Below, one piece after another: positions 17,936-27,269 of a DNA stretch of 64,000 nucleotides (within the stretch, counting starts at the first letter, position 1; each line of letters opens with the position of its first letter). This DNA comes from Ga0077555 sp050250755 (lineage in GTDB: Bacteria; Pseudomonadota; Alphaproteobacteria; Rhizobiales; Hyphomicrobiaceae), in contig JBFWOB010000021.1 of assembly GCA_050250755.1 (NCBI GenBank), positions 1 to 64,000 of the forward strand. Reading direction: 5' to 3'. The position numbers and the translations under genes are program-made. Below the pieces are notes generated by a model. The model ran no database searches, had not been told where the DNA came from, and was given only the letters and a program-made list of their open reading frames with translations.

Positions 17936-18736
17936 TCAGCCGCGCTTGCTTGAAAGCCAGCCCATCATGATGCGATTGAAGACGTCGGGATGCTCGACAT
18001 TCGGAAAATGCCGCGCGTTGGCGATCTCCTCGTAACGACCACCAGGAATCAGTTCCGCAATTTTCTTGTTTCCAGCCGGCGGCGTGCCCTGATCGTCGTC
18101 GCCACACACAACCAAGGTTGGCACCTTCACACTTGGCAGCTTCGGAATGAAGTCGAAGTCGAGGATCGCGGCGGCACAGCCGAGATAGCCGGCTGGCGTG
18201 GTGTTCACGATTATCGAACGGATTTCCTTCCAGCGCGCCGGACGTTTCGGCTTGAAGGCATCGGTGAACCAGCGCTCCATCGTTGCGTCGCCAAGCGGCT
18301 CGAGAGAGCCCGCTTTCTTGACCGTTTCGATGCGCGGCGCCCACGCTTCCTTGCCGCCCGGCGGCGTACCTGGCGCGGTATCGCAGAGCATCGCGGAATG
18401 CAGCCGCGCTTGATGGCCGATCGCGAACGCCTGCCCGATCATGCCGCCGATCGAAAGGCCGATGTAGTGCACCTTATCGATTCCGAGGAAATCGAGCGAA
18501 AGGGCGACGTCGTCGGCGAGCGCTGCCATCGTGTAATCGCCATCCACGGGATCGCTGCCACCGTGCCCGCGCATGTCGAGGCGGAGAATGCGCCAACCGT
18601 CCGCCAGAAGTGGCGGAAGCTGCTCTGCCCACATGCCGCCATCCGACGAAAGGGAGTGCGTGAAGCAGACCACCGGACCGTTCTCCGGGCCGATGAGATC
18701 GTAGTAGATGCGGCGGTTGCCGGCCTTGATCAACAT
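17936..18736 (-). CDS. alpha/beta hydrolase (3-oxoadipate enol-lactonase-like)
   Basis: 266 aa from ATG 18736; the longer ORF adds 53 residues with no domain character. Alpha/beta-hydrolase fold with oxyanion region THSLSSDGGMW, RLDMRGHGGSD, nucleophile elbow GLSIGGM (Ser95), acid in VCGDDDQGTP and catalytic His in ARHFPNVEHP. The overall pattern is closest to PcaD-like lactonases, but no protocatechuate genes are nearby, so the substrate is open. It is divergent from the aldolase operon, which suggests a shared catabolic role. Confidence 0.8.
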   Translation of the reverse strand: MLIKAGNRRIYYDLIGPENGPVVCFTHSLSSDGGMWAEQLPPLLADGWRILRLDMRGHGGSDPVDGDYTMAALADDVALSLDFLGIDKVHYIGLSIGGMIGQAFAIGHQARLHSAMLCDTAPGTPPGGKEAWAPRIETVKKAGSLEPLGDATMERWFTDAFKPKRPARWKEIRSIIVNTTPAGYLGCAAAILDFDFIPKLPSVKVPTLVVCGDDDQGTPPAGNKKIAELIPGGRYEEIANARHFPNVEHPDVFNRIMMGWLSSKRG

Positions 18737-18879
18737 GGCGTCACTCCAGCTCGCTGGGATCGGATAAATCGATTTCAATCGATCCTGGGCGCTTTGGCAA
18801 TCACGCTTCCCGTGCAAAGTGGTTTGAGGCAGTCTCGGCCGCGAATGGGACAGCCGTGCAAAACTGGAAGGAAAACGTC

Positions 18880-19647
18880 GTGGCCCGGAGATCATTGCGA
18901 CAGAGAGCGACCGCGGGCGAGCAGGTGCTCGGTGCCATGGTGTTCGAGTTCTTCTCTCCCGGTATTGCGCAGCTTCTTGTGCATGCGGGTTGCGAGTACG
19001 TGCTTTACGACATGGAGCACACGGGCGCGTCGCTCGAGACGATCAAGGCGCAGGTCGCGCATTGCCGCGGTCTGCCGATCAGCCCCATGGTACGCGTACC
19101 TCGTGGCGAGTATCACTTCCTCGCGCGCGCACTCGATATCGGCTGCCGCGGCGTGATGGTGCCGATGGTCAATAGCGCCGATGAGGCCCGCGCTATTGCG
19201 GAAGCCACACACTATCCGCCGACAGGCCGTCGCGGTGCCGCGTTTGGCTTCGCTCATGACGACTATGCGCCCGGCGATCCGCTCTCGAAAATGAGGGCGG
19301 CCGACGCCCAGAACGTCGTCATCGCCCAAATCGAAACCGAGCGTGGCCTCGAGGCGGTCGAAGAGATCGCCGCTGTCGACGGCATCGACGTGCTTTGGGT
19401 TGGGCACTTCGATCTGACGAACTTCCTCGGCATTCCCGGGCAATTCGATAACCCTCGCTATAAGGATGCTTTGAAGCGGGTGATCGCAGCAGGCCGCAAA
19501 CACAAGAAGGGGCTCGGCTTCCTAGCTGCCGACGCAACCTGGGCGAAGCAATACAAGAAGCTCGGCTTCAACATGCTCGCCACGGGGCCCGATCACACCA
19601 TGCTGATAGCGAGCGTCAAATCGGTGCTGCAATCGGTGGCGGAGTAA
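18880..19647 (+). CDS. HpcH/HpaI-family aldolase
   Basis: 255 aa from GTG 18880, which has GGAAGGA seven bases upstream; a GTG at 18856 would add eight residues. Class II pyruvate-type aldolase (TIM barrel). Seen: LYDMEHTG, MVRVP with the substrate Arg, GVMVPMV, the metal-ligand Glu in IAQIETERGLEAVEEI, and VGHFDLTNFLGIPGQ in place of the more usual VGPxDL. It would cleave or make a 2-keto-3-deoxy/hydroxy acid. It overlaps the next gene by one base. Confidence 0.88.
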   Translation: MARRSLRQRATAGEQVLGAMVFEFFSPGIAQLLVHAGCEYVLYDMEHTGASLETIKAQVAHCRGLPISPMVRVPRGEYHFLARALDIGCRGVMVPMVNSADEARAIAEATHYPPTGRRGAAFGFAHDDYAPGDPLSKMRAADAQNVVIAQIETERGLEAVEEIAAVDGIDVLWVGHFDLTNFLGIPGQFDNPRYKDALKRVIAAGRKHKKGLGFLAADATWAKQYKKLGFNMLATGPDHTMLIASVKSVLQSVAE

Positions 19648-20672
19648 TGCCGATGCCTCCTCCATTCACAGTCGGCATGACTCGCGATCTGATGCGTCCT
19701 GACGGTACACCAGCCTTCGACGAGCGTGCCTTCGACGAGCTTCGTCCCATTCCGGGCGTCACCTGGGAGTGGATCTCCGAAGACGTGGCGGAAATCACGC
19801 CCGATATCGCAGCTCGCTACGATGGACTGTTGGCCGGGCTTCCGCTCGTCACGGCCGCAACATTGGCGCGGCAGGATTGTCGCCTGAAGATCGTGGCACG
19901 CAACGGCGTGGGCTTCGACACGGTCGATCTCGCCGCCGCGACGGCCAAGGGCATCGTCGTCACCAACACGCCGATCGCCGTCCGGCGGCCGGTCGCTGTG
20001 GCCGCACTTACGCTCATCTTCGCGCTCGCCGGGCGGCTGCTGAAGAAGAACGAGATCGTGCGTGCCGGCCGCTGGAACGATCGCACCGCCTACATGGGGC
20101 AAGGCCTCACCACCCGAACGCTCGGCGTGATCGGCGCAGGTAGCATCGGCATCGAATTACTTTCGCTCGCCAAGCCGTTCTTCGGGCGCATGATCGCAGC
20201 CGACCCCTTTGCCGATGTATCACGCGTCGCGGCAGTCGGTGCCACGGTCGTGCCTCTCGAACAGCTTATGCGTGAGGCCGATTTCGTCGTGGTCGCCTGC
20301 CTGCTCACCAATGAGACGCGTCATCTCGTGAACGAGCCGCGCCTTCGCCTCATGAAACCGTCCGCTTATCTGATCAACGTGGCGCGCGGCCCGATCGTCG
20401 ATGAGGTCGCGCTTGCCAAGGTGCTCAGCGAGAATGTCATTCTCGGCGCGGGCCTCGACGTCACGGAGCGCGAGCCGATCGAGCCGACAAGTCCACTTCT
20501 GGCAATGGACAACGTGATCATCACGCCGCATGCGCTGTGCTGGACGGACGAATGCTTCTACGACATCGCAGCCACGGCGCTGCGGTCGATCGCAGACGTG
20601 TCGGCAGGCAAGCGGCCGGCGCATGTGGTGAACCCTGATGTCTACGGCGTTCTATCGGGGTCTTCGCGATGA
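19647..20672 (+). CDS. D-isomer-specific 2-hydroxyacid dehydrogenase
   Basis: 341 aa. NAD-binding motif GAGSIG (163-168), the catalytic Arg in INVARGPIVDE, the Glu in LDVTEREPIEPTSPL and the His in ITPHALCWTDE. It would interconvert a 2-keto acid and a D-2-hydroxy acid, a logical partner of the coupled aldolase. Its start shares one base with the aldolase stop and its stop overlaps the rlmB start (ATGA). Confidence 0.92.
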   Translation: MPMPPPFTVGMTRDLMRPDGTPAFDERAFDELRPIPGVTWEWISEDVAEITPDIAARYDGLLAGLPLVTAATLARQDCRLKIVARNGVGFDTVDLAAATAKGIVVTNTPIAVRRPVAVAALTLIFALAGRLLKKNEIVRAGRWNDRTAYMGQGLTTRTLGVIGAGSIGIELLSLAKPFFGRMIAADPFADVSRVAAVGATVVPLEQLMREADFVVVACLLTNETRHLVNEPRLRLMKPSAYLINVARGPIVDEVALAKVLSENVILGAGLDVTEREPIEPTSPLLAMDNVIITPHALCWTDECFYDIAATALRSIADVSAGKRPAHVVNPDVYGVLSGSSR

Positions 20673-21499
20673 GACATCACGGCAAGGGCAGCCCCCACCG
20701 GCGAGCGCATGACGATGCCAGATCCCGGCCGGGCAAGGCACCAGGTAAACAGCCCTACGCACGTGCCCAGCAACCGGACGAAGAGGTCCTTCGCATCTGG
20801 GGCACGCACGCGGTCGAGGCGGCACTCGCCAATCCGAACCGGATAGTTCATCGGCTTCACCTGACGGAAAATGCGGAAAACCGCCTGGCCGCGGGATTAT
20901 CGGCGCGTCGCCCTGAGATAGCCCGCGCCTCGCCGCGCGACCTTGACCGTCTTGTCGGTCCGGACTCGGTGCATCAGGGCGCCATCGCCGATGTCGAACC
21001 GCTGCCGGAAACCGACCTCGATGCCGTCGTGCAAACTGCCGTATCAGGCGGGGGCGCGATCGTGGTGCTCGATCAGGTCACAGATCCGCACAATGTCGGC
21101 GCCATACTCCGTTCGGCCGCCGTATTCGGCGCCGCCGGTCTCGTCATGACTCGCCGGCACTCACCACCTCTGAGTGGCGCGCTCGCCAAGACCGCCTCCG
21201 GTGCTCTCGAAGCGGTGCCCGTCGCGCTGGTTCCGAATCTTGCGCGCGCCCTTGCCGAACTCGGCGAGGCGGGCGTTACCCGTATCGGTCTCGACGGCGA
21301 GGGAGAGCATCTGATCGCCGAAGACGCGTTCACACCACCTACGGCCCTTGTTCTCGGTGCTGAAGGAAAAGGGCTTCGGCGACTGACACGCGAGCTTTGT
21401 GATCGCCTGTGTCGCATCGGGTCCGCCGGCGCGCTCGCGAGTCTCAATGTATCCAACGCGGCCGCTGTCGCGCTGTATGCGGCGAGCCTGAAACGCTGA
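20669..21499 (+). CDS. rlmB: 23S rRNA (guanosine-2'-O-)-methyltransferase, RlmB/TrmH family
   Basis: 276 aa. An N-terminal basic stretch, a substrate-binding domain (EVLRIWGTHAVEAALANPNR, about 35-100), and the SpoU knot domain with DPHNVGAILRSAAVFGAAGL, LVLGAEGKGLRRL and the cofactor loop ASLNVSNAAAVALY. It methylates a ribose in 23S rRNA (G2251 in E. coli). It is coupled through ATGA to a hydroxyacid dehydrogenase, an unusual operon partner, and is followed by a terminator. Confidence 0.93.
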   Translation: MRHHGKGSPHRRAHDDARSRPGKAPGKQPYARAQQPDEEVLRIWGTHAVEAALANPNRIVHRLHLTENAENRLAAGLSARRPEIARASPRDLDRLVGPDSVHQGAIADVEPLPETDLDAVVQTAVSGGGAIVVLDQVTDPHNVGAILRSAAVFGAAGLVMTRRHSPPLSGALAKTASGALEAVPVALVPNLARALAELGEAGVTRIGLDGEGEHLIAEDAFTPPTALVLGAEGKGLRRLTRELCDRLCRIGSAGALASLNVSNAAAVALYAASLKR

Positions 21500-21533
21500 A
21501 CTCAAAATAATTGTGTCGACGGGTCACAAAACA

Positions 21534-21563
21534 AAAAGGCCGGGCAATTGCGCCCGGCCTTTT
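21534..21563. terminator. bidirectional intrinsic terminator
   Basis: 12-bp stem (21534-21545 with 21552-21563) around a 6-base loop, A-rich on the left and T-rich on the right. It lies between rlmB and the convergent small gene ending at 21588. Confidence 0.9.
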
Positions 21564-21587
21564 GGCTCGTCAAAGCAGATCGTGGGC

Positions 21588-21887
21588 TTAATCGCAGACT
21601 TCGCGGCGATAGCAGCGCACGTCGTCCTTGCAGCGATACTCGCCATAACGGTTGTGCCAGCAGCGCTGTCCAACGACGTCGCAAACGCGAGGGCCGGGAT
21701 AGCACGCGCGGTAATAACCGCGGTCACGCTCGGCCGCGACGGCGCCAAGCACACCAAGGCCGATGATTGCACCCGCCACGGCACCGGCTGTCCGACCGCC
21801 GCGTGCTTCCGCTTGCGGCACGCCCACGGTGCTTGCGGCTGCGAACATCGATGCCGCCAACGCGAGATATTTAAGAGTCTTGAGCAT
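21588..21887 (-). CDS. small exported six-cysteine protein
   Basis: 99 aa from ATG 21887, preceded by AGGGACTAGATCC. Signal peptide MLKTLKYLALAASMFAAASTVGVPQAEA, then a glycine/alanine segment (TAGAVAGAIIGLGVLGAVAAE) like a glycine-zipper, and a C-terminal 40-residue domain with six cysteines (ACYPGPRVC, GQRCW, YRCKDD, VRCYRREVC), which suggests three disulfides in the periplasm. No function is known to me. Confidence 0.78.
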   Translation of the reverse strand: MLKTLKYLALAASMFAAASTVGVPQAEARGGRTAGAVAGAIIGLGVLGAVAAERDRGYYRACYPGPRVCDVVGQRCWHNRYGEYRCKDDVRCYRREVCD

Positions 21888-22072
21888 GGATCTAGTCCCT
21901 TGCCTCGCCGCTACTGGCGGCTGTCTCGAACGAATTCGCCACGACTCCAGCTCGTCGCGACAATGATGCACGAAACGGAAAAGTGCCTGAACCGATCCTG
22001 AACAACATCATTGCGGCCAACGAATGGCATTTTGGCCGCATGTTCAGTTTTATACTCAGGCGCACGATAACA

Positions 22073-22468
22073 CTACCAGTGCCACCGGCGGTGCTCACCG
22101 TGGTGTCTGGCGTGCCATTCGCGATGGTGCCATTTCTTCGGATAACCCCAGCTCTTGTAATACTGGAAATAGGGCGGGCGCGTGTTCCATTCATTCAAAT
22201 GGGCACGATTGCGCCATTTCACGTAGCTCGATCGAGCCCAATAGTTCGAGCCGTAATAGGGATAGTATCCGCGGGGATGATACCGCCATGCGTAGGGATC
22301 CACCTTATAATGGTGAATATAGCGCGGATAATAGACATGGTGATGGATGTGGCGCGCCTTCCGCCAGCTATGCGACTTCTCCACGCCGTCCGCGGATGCG
22401 GTCCCGACGCTGATTGTCGCAAGGCCCACGATCGCCAAGGCTGCGGCGAACAAGCTCTTTAGTCGCAT
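22073..22468 (-). CDS. exported His/Tyr/Trp-rich protein
   Basis: 131 aa from ATG 22468; the longer ORF adds 30 residues before a clear signal peptide (MRLKSLFAAALAIVGLATISVGTASA). The mature protein has very high His, Tyr, Trp and Arg content: an ARHIHHHVYYPRYIHH start, a YYPYYGSNYW middle and a WHHREWHARHHGEHRRWHW end. Histidine clusters suggest metal binding in the periplasm; this is inference. It stands alone between the six-cysteine protein and the GGDEF-EAL gene. Confidence 0.75.
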   Translation of the reverse strand: MRLKSLFAAALAIVGLATISVGTASADGVEKSHSWRKARHIHHHVYYPRYIHHYKVDPYAWRYHPRGYYPYYGSNYWARSSYVKWRNRAHLNEWNTRPPYFQYYKSWGYPKKWHHREWHARHHGEHRRWHW

Positions 22469-22741
22469 AGGGCGTGACTCCGTGAGGACGCGTCGAACAC
22501 AGTGCCGTATAAAGGCCCGAGTCGTATGACTGCAGGAAGCCCGAAATTTGCTAAGCAATCCCTAATGATTGCCCGAGTTCCGTGGCCTCTGTGTTGAAAA
22601 CGCGACATTGCTTAATGAATGACTCATCGAATCAGTTTCATATACCTTCTAATCATTTCGCATAAAACTTATCAAGCGGCGCTTCGTCGAGTGGCATTTC
22701 TGCTGAATCGAGCGAGTCATTTCGCCGCGCTTGTTCGCCCC

Positions 22742-24322
22742 TCACGCCGCTCTTTCGCGATCAGTTGCCAGGCGCCGGTCTATTTCGGCGACGACATCCG
22801 CCAATTCCGTCGCCGGAACGGGTTGCGAAAACAGAAAGCCCTGCACCGCATCACATCCGGCCGCTTCGACACGCGAGAGATGATCCTCCGTCTCCACCCC
22901 CTCCGCCACGGTCGTCATTTCGAGTGAGGAGGCAAGTCGCGCTACCGCTCCGACGATGGCCTCGCAGTTCTTTCGCTGCGGCAGATCGCGGACGAACGAC
23001 TGGTCGATCTTGATCTTGTCGAACGGGAAACTGCGCAGATGCGACAGGCTCGAATAGCCCGTTCCGAAGTCGTCGAGCGCGACGGCAACGCCGAGATCAT
23101 GCAGGCGGTGCAATAGCTCGTAGGCCGCGGGATCGTCGCCGAGCAGCAGTGTTTCTGTCACTTCGAGCACCAGTCGCTCAGCGGCGAGCCCGCTCCGTTC
23201 AAGGGCCCGAGCAGCCCCGACTGCGAGGTCCGGCCCAGCAAACTGAGCGACCGAAAGATTGACGGTGACGAAAAGATCGTCGGGCCATGTCGTGGCTACG
23301 CGACACGCTTCATCGAGCGCCCATGCGCCGATTTCGCAGATCAGCCCCGTCGCCTCCGCGATCGGAATGAAGTCGGCGGGCGAAACCATGCCTCGAACGG
23401 GATGCCGCCACCGGATCAGCGCCTCGCAACCCTCGACGCGGCGCGTCGCGAGCGAGACGATCGGCTGATAGAAAAGGTCGAACTCACCCCGAATAGTCGC
23501 GCCGGCAAGGTCTTCCTCGAGCTGGCGCCGGGCGCGCATGCTCCCCTCCATTTCGGGATCGTAAAAGTGCCATGTCCCCTTGCGCGCTGCCTTTCCTCGA
23601 GTGAGCGCGATGTCCGCTTTCCGCATGATCTCTTCAGCGGTCCGGCCATCTTGCGGCGCCAGTGCAATACCGATCGTGCCGCCGATCACGACGTATTTTC
23701 CCTGCACGAGAATCGGCTGGCCCAGGGCACTGATGACGCGCTGCGCAAGTGCCTCTGCATCCGCCCTCTCCCGCACGCCGCGCTGAATGATCGCAAACTC
23801 GTCTCCGCCGAGACGCGCGACCATATCGTCTCGCCGTGCCAGTTCCATAAGCCGATGCCCGACGATCCGAAGCAACGCATCACCGGCCGGGTGGCCCATC
23901 GTATCGTTGACCTCCTTGAAGCGATCGAGGTCGACTGCGATGAGCGCGAACGCATTGTCAGCTTGCAGGCCGGCTATCGCGTCTTCGAGGCCTTCGCGGA
24001 AATGCTGGCGGCTGACGACGCCGGTCAGCGCATCTTGGCGCGCGAGCCAGGTCATTGCAGCTGCCATCTGCTCGATCCACAAGACCATTCTGCGAAGCTG
24101 GATGAAGCCCGGTCCGCTCGCCAGTAACGAGAGGAGGCCGAGAAGCACCGTTGCGCCGACAATTCCATCCTCGTGAAAGCTGTCAGCGCTGCGGTGCGCG
24201 GTGAGGGCGCAGTAAATGGTTCCCGCTGCCAGCGCGGCGACCGTCAGAAGAGCCAAGCCGCCCAGGAGATAAAGTCGGCTTACGATGGTGTCGCGTCGCG
24301 CTGGCACAGAGCAGCTTTCCAA
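22742..24322 (-). CDS. membrane GGDEF-EAL protein (c-di-GMP turnover)
   Basis: 526 aa. Two N-terminal hydrophobic segments (about 18-40 and 53-70) with a short periplasmic loop, then a GGDEF domain with intact GGDEF (172-176) and an inhibitory I-site RxxD (163-166), then an EAL domain with EALIRW (300-305), a VNLSVAQ Asn, and the DDFGTGYSSL loop. Both active sites look intact, so it could make or break c-di-GMP. The gene lies 97 bases downstream of the PEP-synthase-like gene on the same strand and carries the same inverted repeat upstream. Confidence 0.93.
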   Translation of the reverse strand: MESCSVPARRDTIVSRLYLLGGLALLTVAALAAGTIYCALTAHRSADSFHEDGIVGATVLLGLLSLLASGPGFIQLRRMVLWIEQMAAAMTWLARQDALTGVVSRQHFREGLEDAIAGLQADNAFALIAVDLDRFKEVNDTMGHPAGDALLRIVGHRLMELARRDDMVARLGGDEFAIIQRGVRERADAEALAQRVISALGQPILVQGKYVVIGGTIGIALAPQDGRTAEEIMRKADIALTRGKAARKGTWHFYDPEMEGSMRARRQLEEDLAGATIRGEFDLFYQPIVSLATRRVEGCEALIRWRHPVRGMVSPADFIPIAEATGLICEIGAWALDEACRVATTWPDDLFVTVNLSVAQFAGPDLAVGAARALERSGLAAERLVLEVTETLLLGDDPAAYELLHRLHDLGVAVALDDFGTGYSSLSHLRSFPFDKIKIDQSFVRDLPQRKNCEAIVGAVARLASSLEMTTVAEGVETEDHLSRVEAAGCDAVQGFLFSQPVPATELADVVAEIDRRLATDRERAA

Positions 24323-24345
24323 ATACAGAGATGCACGCAGGAGAA

Positions 24346-24366
24346 TATTGCAATCTATAGTTGTAT
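24346..24366 (-). promoter_or_regulatory. inverted-repeat motif upstream of the GGDEF-EAL gene
   Basis: TATTGCAA-N7-TTGTAT, with TGCAA (24349-24353) and TTGTA (24361-24365) as imperfect half-sites. It sits 27-43 bases before the start codon. The same 14 flanking bases and the same 7-base spacing recur at 27322-27342 ahead of the neighbouring gene, which suggests a common regulator or a shared promoter type. Confidence 0.5.
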
Positions 24367-24419
24367 TTTATGGCGATTGGCTTAACGCAACGCGCTCGCT
24401 CACCCCTGCACCAATGGGG

Positions 24420-27269
24420 CTATTCCTCGACGCCCACCAACATCCTCAGGTCCGCAAGGGCGGGCAAATAATGCGGCGCATCCATTCGAATGGAGCCATC
24501 GAGATCGAGCGTCACATGCGCTCCGTTGGGAATATCGGCCCAATCGCCAACACCAACAGTCATCGCGATATTTCGCTCGCGCGCGATAGTCGCTATTCGG
24601 CTGAGCCAGCCTCCACGGGCTGTGATCACGCCCGACGCTCTGATGATGTCTCCAAGCCAAGCCGGATGAATGAATGGCGCAACCAGAACGTCGCCCGGCA
24701 TTAGTTGCACAAGCGCTTGTCCCGCCTCCGCCGCGGCGTCGCCCACGACACATGCCCGCCCGCCCGCGCGCCGGGATCCGGCGACGCGTGTGCCAACAAG
24801 CTTTGAAGCCAGGCCATTTCGGCGACGTTCCGCACTCTCATGGCTCTGCCACGAGGCCGTTTCCACTGCCGCGAGGGAGAGCGCGCTCGGAAGCGAGCAT
24901 GCGCTGGCCACCATGGCTCTCTCTGCCTCACGTACCGCGACAAGCTTCTGCACACGGTCTCGATCGCCGGGTGCGAGTGCCGTGATCTCGGGCAAGCTCA
25001 TCAGAAAGATCCGATTGCCGAGATCAAATCGTCTGTCGAGCGCGAGCAAAGCCCTGCGAAGCACGGCCAGTTCGCGCAGTGCCATGTGCTTCACATCTGC
25101 CTTCAGTGTTTGCATGGTGCGGGCAAGCTCGGTTATCCGGGCGAGATTCCCCACGAGCTGCTTGCCGTCGACCATCAAGCTGGATCTAGTCCGCTCGGAC
25201 CGTTGATAAGATGCCAGACGCGCCTCGAGCGCCCCTGCGTCTTCCGCGAAACGCGGCGCCGCCAGGGCATAATCCAACGTCGCGCGATGTCCGAGGGCAG
25301 TCCGCAAAACGTCGAGCGCTTCTATGCGCGGCAATCGCGCGGCTGAAGCGAGGGCTGCCTCCTCCATCGTTTGGCCGCCCGGCGCGAGCCAGCGGGCAGG
25401 ATCGTGTCCGCCCGATCGCAACGCGTCCTGCGCAGCGCGGACAACGACCTTCGTCACGAAGTTTACGATCTCGGATTCGACCTGCGTTTGCGTAACGAAG
25501 CGCTCGACAATGCCTCGGACAGTGCTCACCAGATGAGCGATGGGAAGCCCATCGAAGTCTGCTGCGGCCGTGTCAGCCAGCCGGGCCTCGAGCTGGGGTA
25601 AGACTTCGCCCCGCATCCGCTTCTGCAGTGCGCCAGCCTGCCCACGGATGCGTCGCTTATCGCGCCCAGACAGCTTCGGCTCGCGCCGTCGTGCCTCGGC
25701 CACGTTATGATAGAGGCGTCCGAAGAGCACCGGAAAGATCGGTGCTGCCTCCTTCTCCACGTTGTAGCTCAGCCCTAGTGCCCGGCGAGCGCGATCGACG
25801 CTGCCGCCGCTCGCATGAATGGCCTCGATCAATGACTGCGTTGCGGGCGTTGGCCGCGGCAGCGCCTCGCACATGGCATTCCGCACCAACGTCTCTCTGG
25901 TCCCAGACACTCCATCGTCGGTGAGTTTCAGCGCACGGTCCCACTCATTGAGGATTGCTGTCGGGCTCGAGGATGCGTCGGCTGCGATGTCCCGACAGCG
26001 GACGAGCCAAAGTTTCTGCCCGTCCCAAATCCATTCGATCTCTTGAGGCGCGCCGAAACGCTGTTCAAGTTGCCGTCCGAACGCGACGAGCGGCTCCAAA
26101 TCGACGGAAGACGTCGCGCCACCGATCCGACGACCGCTCCGTCGTCCGAAGCGGAAGCTTAGAGGTGTTGCGCCCCCCGACACGAGTTCGTCCGCGCTGC
26201 CCTCGACCATCTCGACGAGCATCAATCCTGGGGCGTCTGGAGCGCGCGTAAAAAGGACACCGCTGAATTGAGGCCTGACCATGCGTTGCACGATCACCGC
26301 AAGCGCGGCTCCCTTCGTACACGGCGGGTGTGCGCCCCCATCCCAGAACGCGGCGACGACGACATCTATGGCCACGCTGAGGCTTTCGCGCGAGACATCG
26401 GTGTTGGTTTGAGAGCGTTCGATGTCGTGCCTAGTAGCGGCGAGAGTAGAGCCGGAGGCCGATAAGCGGATGGCGTAGGGTTCTCGTCCAACTGCTGAGG
26501 AAACGCGACGCGCCAGGCGAAATTTCTCGTCGTCGGCAGCCAAGCACCAACGCGCGAGAAAATCCGACGTCAATACAACGCCTTTTGGCACCGGCAGCCC
26601 GGCTTCCATGATTGCGCCAAGCCGCCCGGCCTCAAGACCCACGCCGATATGTTGGTAGGCCTGATGGAGCGGAACAATTCCATCTCTGCCTCGCCGCCGG
26701 GCGGGCCAGACAGCAACGATGCTTGCCAGCGCAAACCCCAGGAGCACCAGCATCAAGGCCCATCGCGCCGGGAGTTGATCGAGCATTCCCACCAGCCACG
26801 TCCGAGTCTGGTCCGTCGCGCTTTTGCTTTCTGAGGCAAGCGCAGCGAATGTGTTTGCTCCGAGAGTGGCCGCCACTGCCGATCCGTTGTGTTCCCGCGG
26901 CTCCAGAAGCTGGGACCATAGCGCCGCCAGAGCGGACGGATGCTCGTGCGCCGGCTGCCAGTAATGCGCGCCCAAGACCACACACCCGCCTGCACAAAGG
27001 AACAGGATCGTCGCCACAACCCGCTTGTGCCCTTCACCGCCGGCCAGTCGGCCTGCGCAAATTAGAAGGGTGGCCAGCGCCGCGAGCAACGCGAACAGGT
27101 AAATCCTAGCGTGGAGCGGCGGGCTGCTCAGGGGTTCGGGCGCGAACTCGCATCCAGGGAGGGCATTAGCTGTTCCCATCCAAACGATGGACATCAGGAT
27201 CGCCCCCGCCAACGCGAGGCCGCGAGGTGTCTGTGCGCTTCGCATGGCGCGCTTTTGAGCGGAGAGCAT
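24420..27269 (-). CDS. membrane-anchored PEP-synthase-like protein lacking the catalytic histidine
   Basis: 949 aa. The N-terminus has three or more hydrophobic segments (about 18-36, 54-72, 84-102 and 170-190). An ATP-grasp-like domain follows (AGRLGAIMEAGLPVPKGVVLTSDF, SGVLFTRAPDAPGLMLVEMVEGSADELVSGGATP, EIEWIWDGQKLWLVRCRDI), then a long helical middle, and a C-terminal mobile phosphohistidine-type domain (DVLVAPFIHPAWLGDIIRAS). PEP synthase, PPDK and rifampin phosphotransferase have GGxxSH there; this protein reads GGWLSR, with Arg891 (codon at 24597-24599) in place of the phospho-His. The N-terminal GGK lysine also appears replaced (GVGLEAG). It is probably a pseudoenzyme or a nucleotide sensor in the membrane. 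Confidence 0.8.
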   Translation of the reverse strand: MLSAQKRAMRSAQTPRGLALAGAILMSIVWMGTANALPGCEFAPEPLSSPPLHARIYLFALLAALATLLICAGRLAGGEGHKRVVATILFLCAGGCVVLGAHYWQPAHEHPSALAALWSQLLEPREHNGSAVAATLGANTFAALASESKSATDQTRTWLVGMLDQLPARWALMLVLLGFALASIVAVWPARRRGRDGIVPLHQAYQHIGVGLEAGRLGAIMEAGLPVPKGVVLTSDFLARWCLAADDEKFRLARRVSSAVGREPYAIRLSASGSTLAATRHDIERSQTNTDVSRESLSVAIDVVVAAFWDGGAHPPCTKGAALAVIVQRMVRPQFSGVLFTRAPDAPGLMLVEMVEGSADELVSGGATPLSFRFGRRSGRRIGGATSSVDLEPLVAFGRQLEQRFGAPQEIEWIWDGQKLWLVRCRDIAADASSSPTAILNEWDRALKLTDDGVSGTRETLVRNAMCEALPRPTPATQSLIEAIHASGGSVDRARRALGLSYNVEKEAAPIFPVLFGRLYHNVAEARRREPKLSGRDKRRIRGQAGALQKRMRGEVLPQLEARLADTAAADFDGLPIAHLVSTVRGIVERFVTQTQVESEIVNFVTKVVVRAAQDALRSGGHDPARWLAPGGQTMEEAALASAARLPRIEALDVLRTALGHRATLDYALAAPRFAEDAGALEARLASYQRSERTRSSLMVDGKQLVGNLARITELARTMQTLKADVKHMALRELAVLRRALLALDRRFDLGNRIFLMSLPEITALAPGDRDRVQKLVAVREAERAMVASACSLPSALSLAAVETASWQSHESAERRRNGLASKLVGTRVAGSRRAGGRACVVGDAAAEAGQALVQLMPGDVLVAPFIHPAWLGDIIRASGVITARGGWLSRIATIARERNIAMTVGVGDWADIPNGAHVTLDLDGSIRMDAPHYLPALADLRMLVGVEE

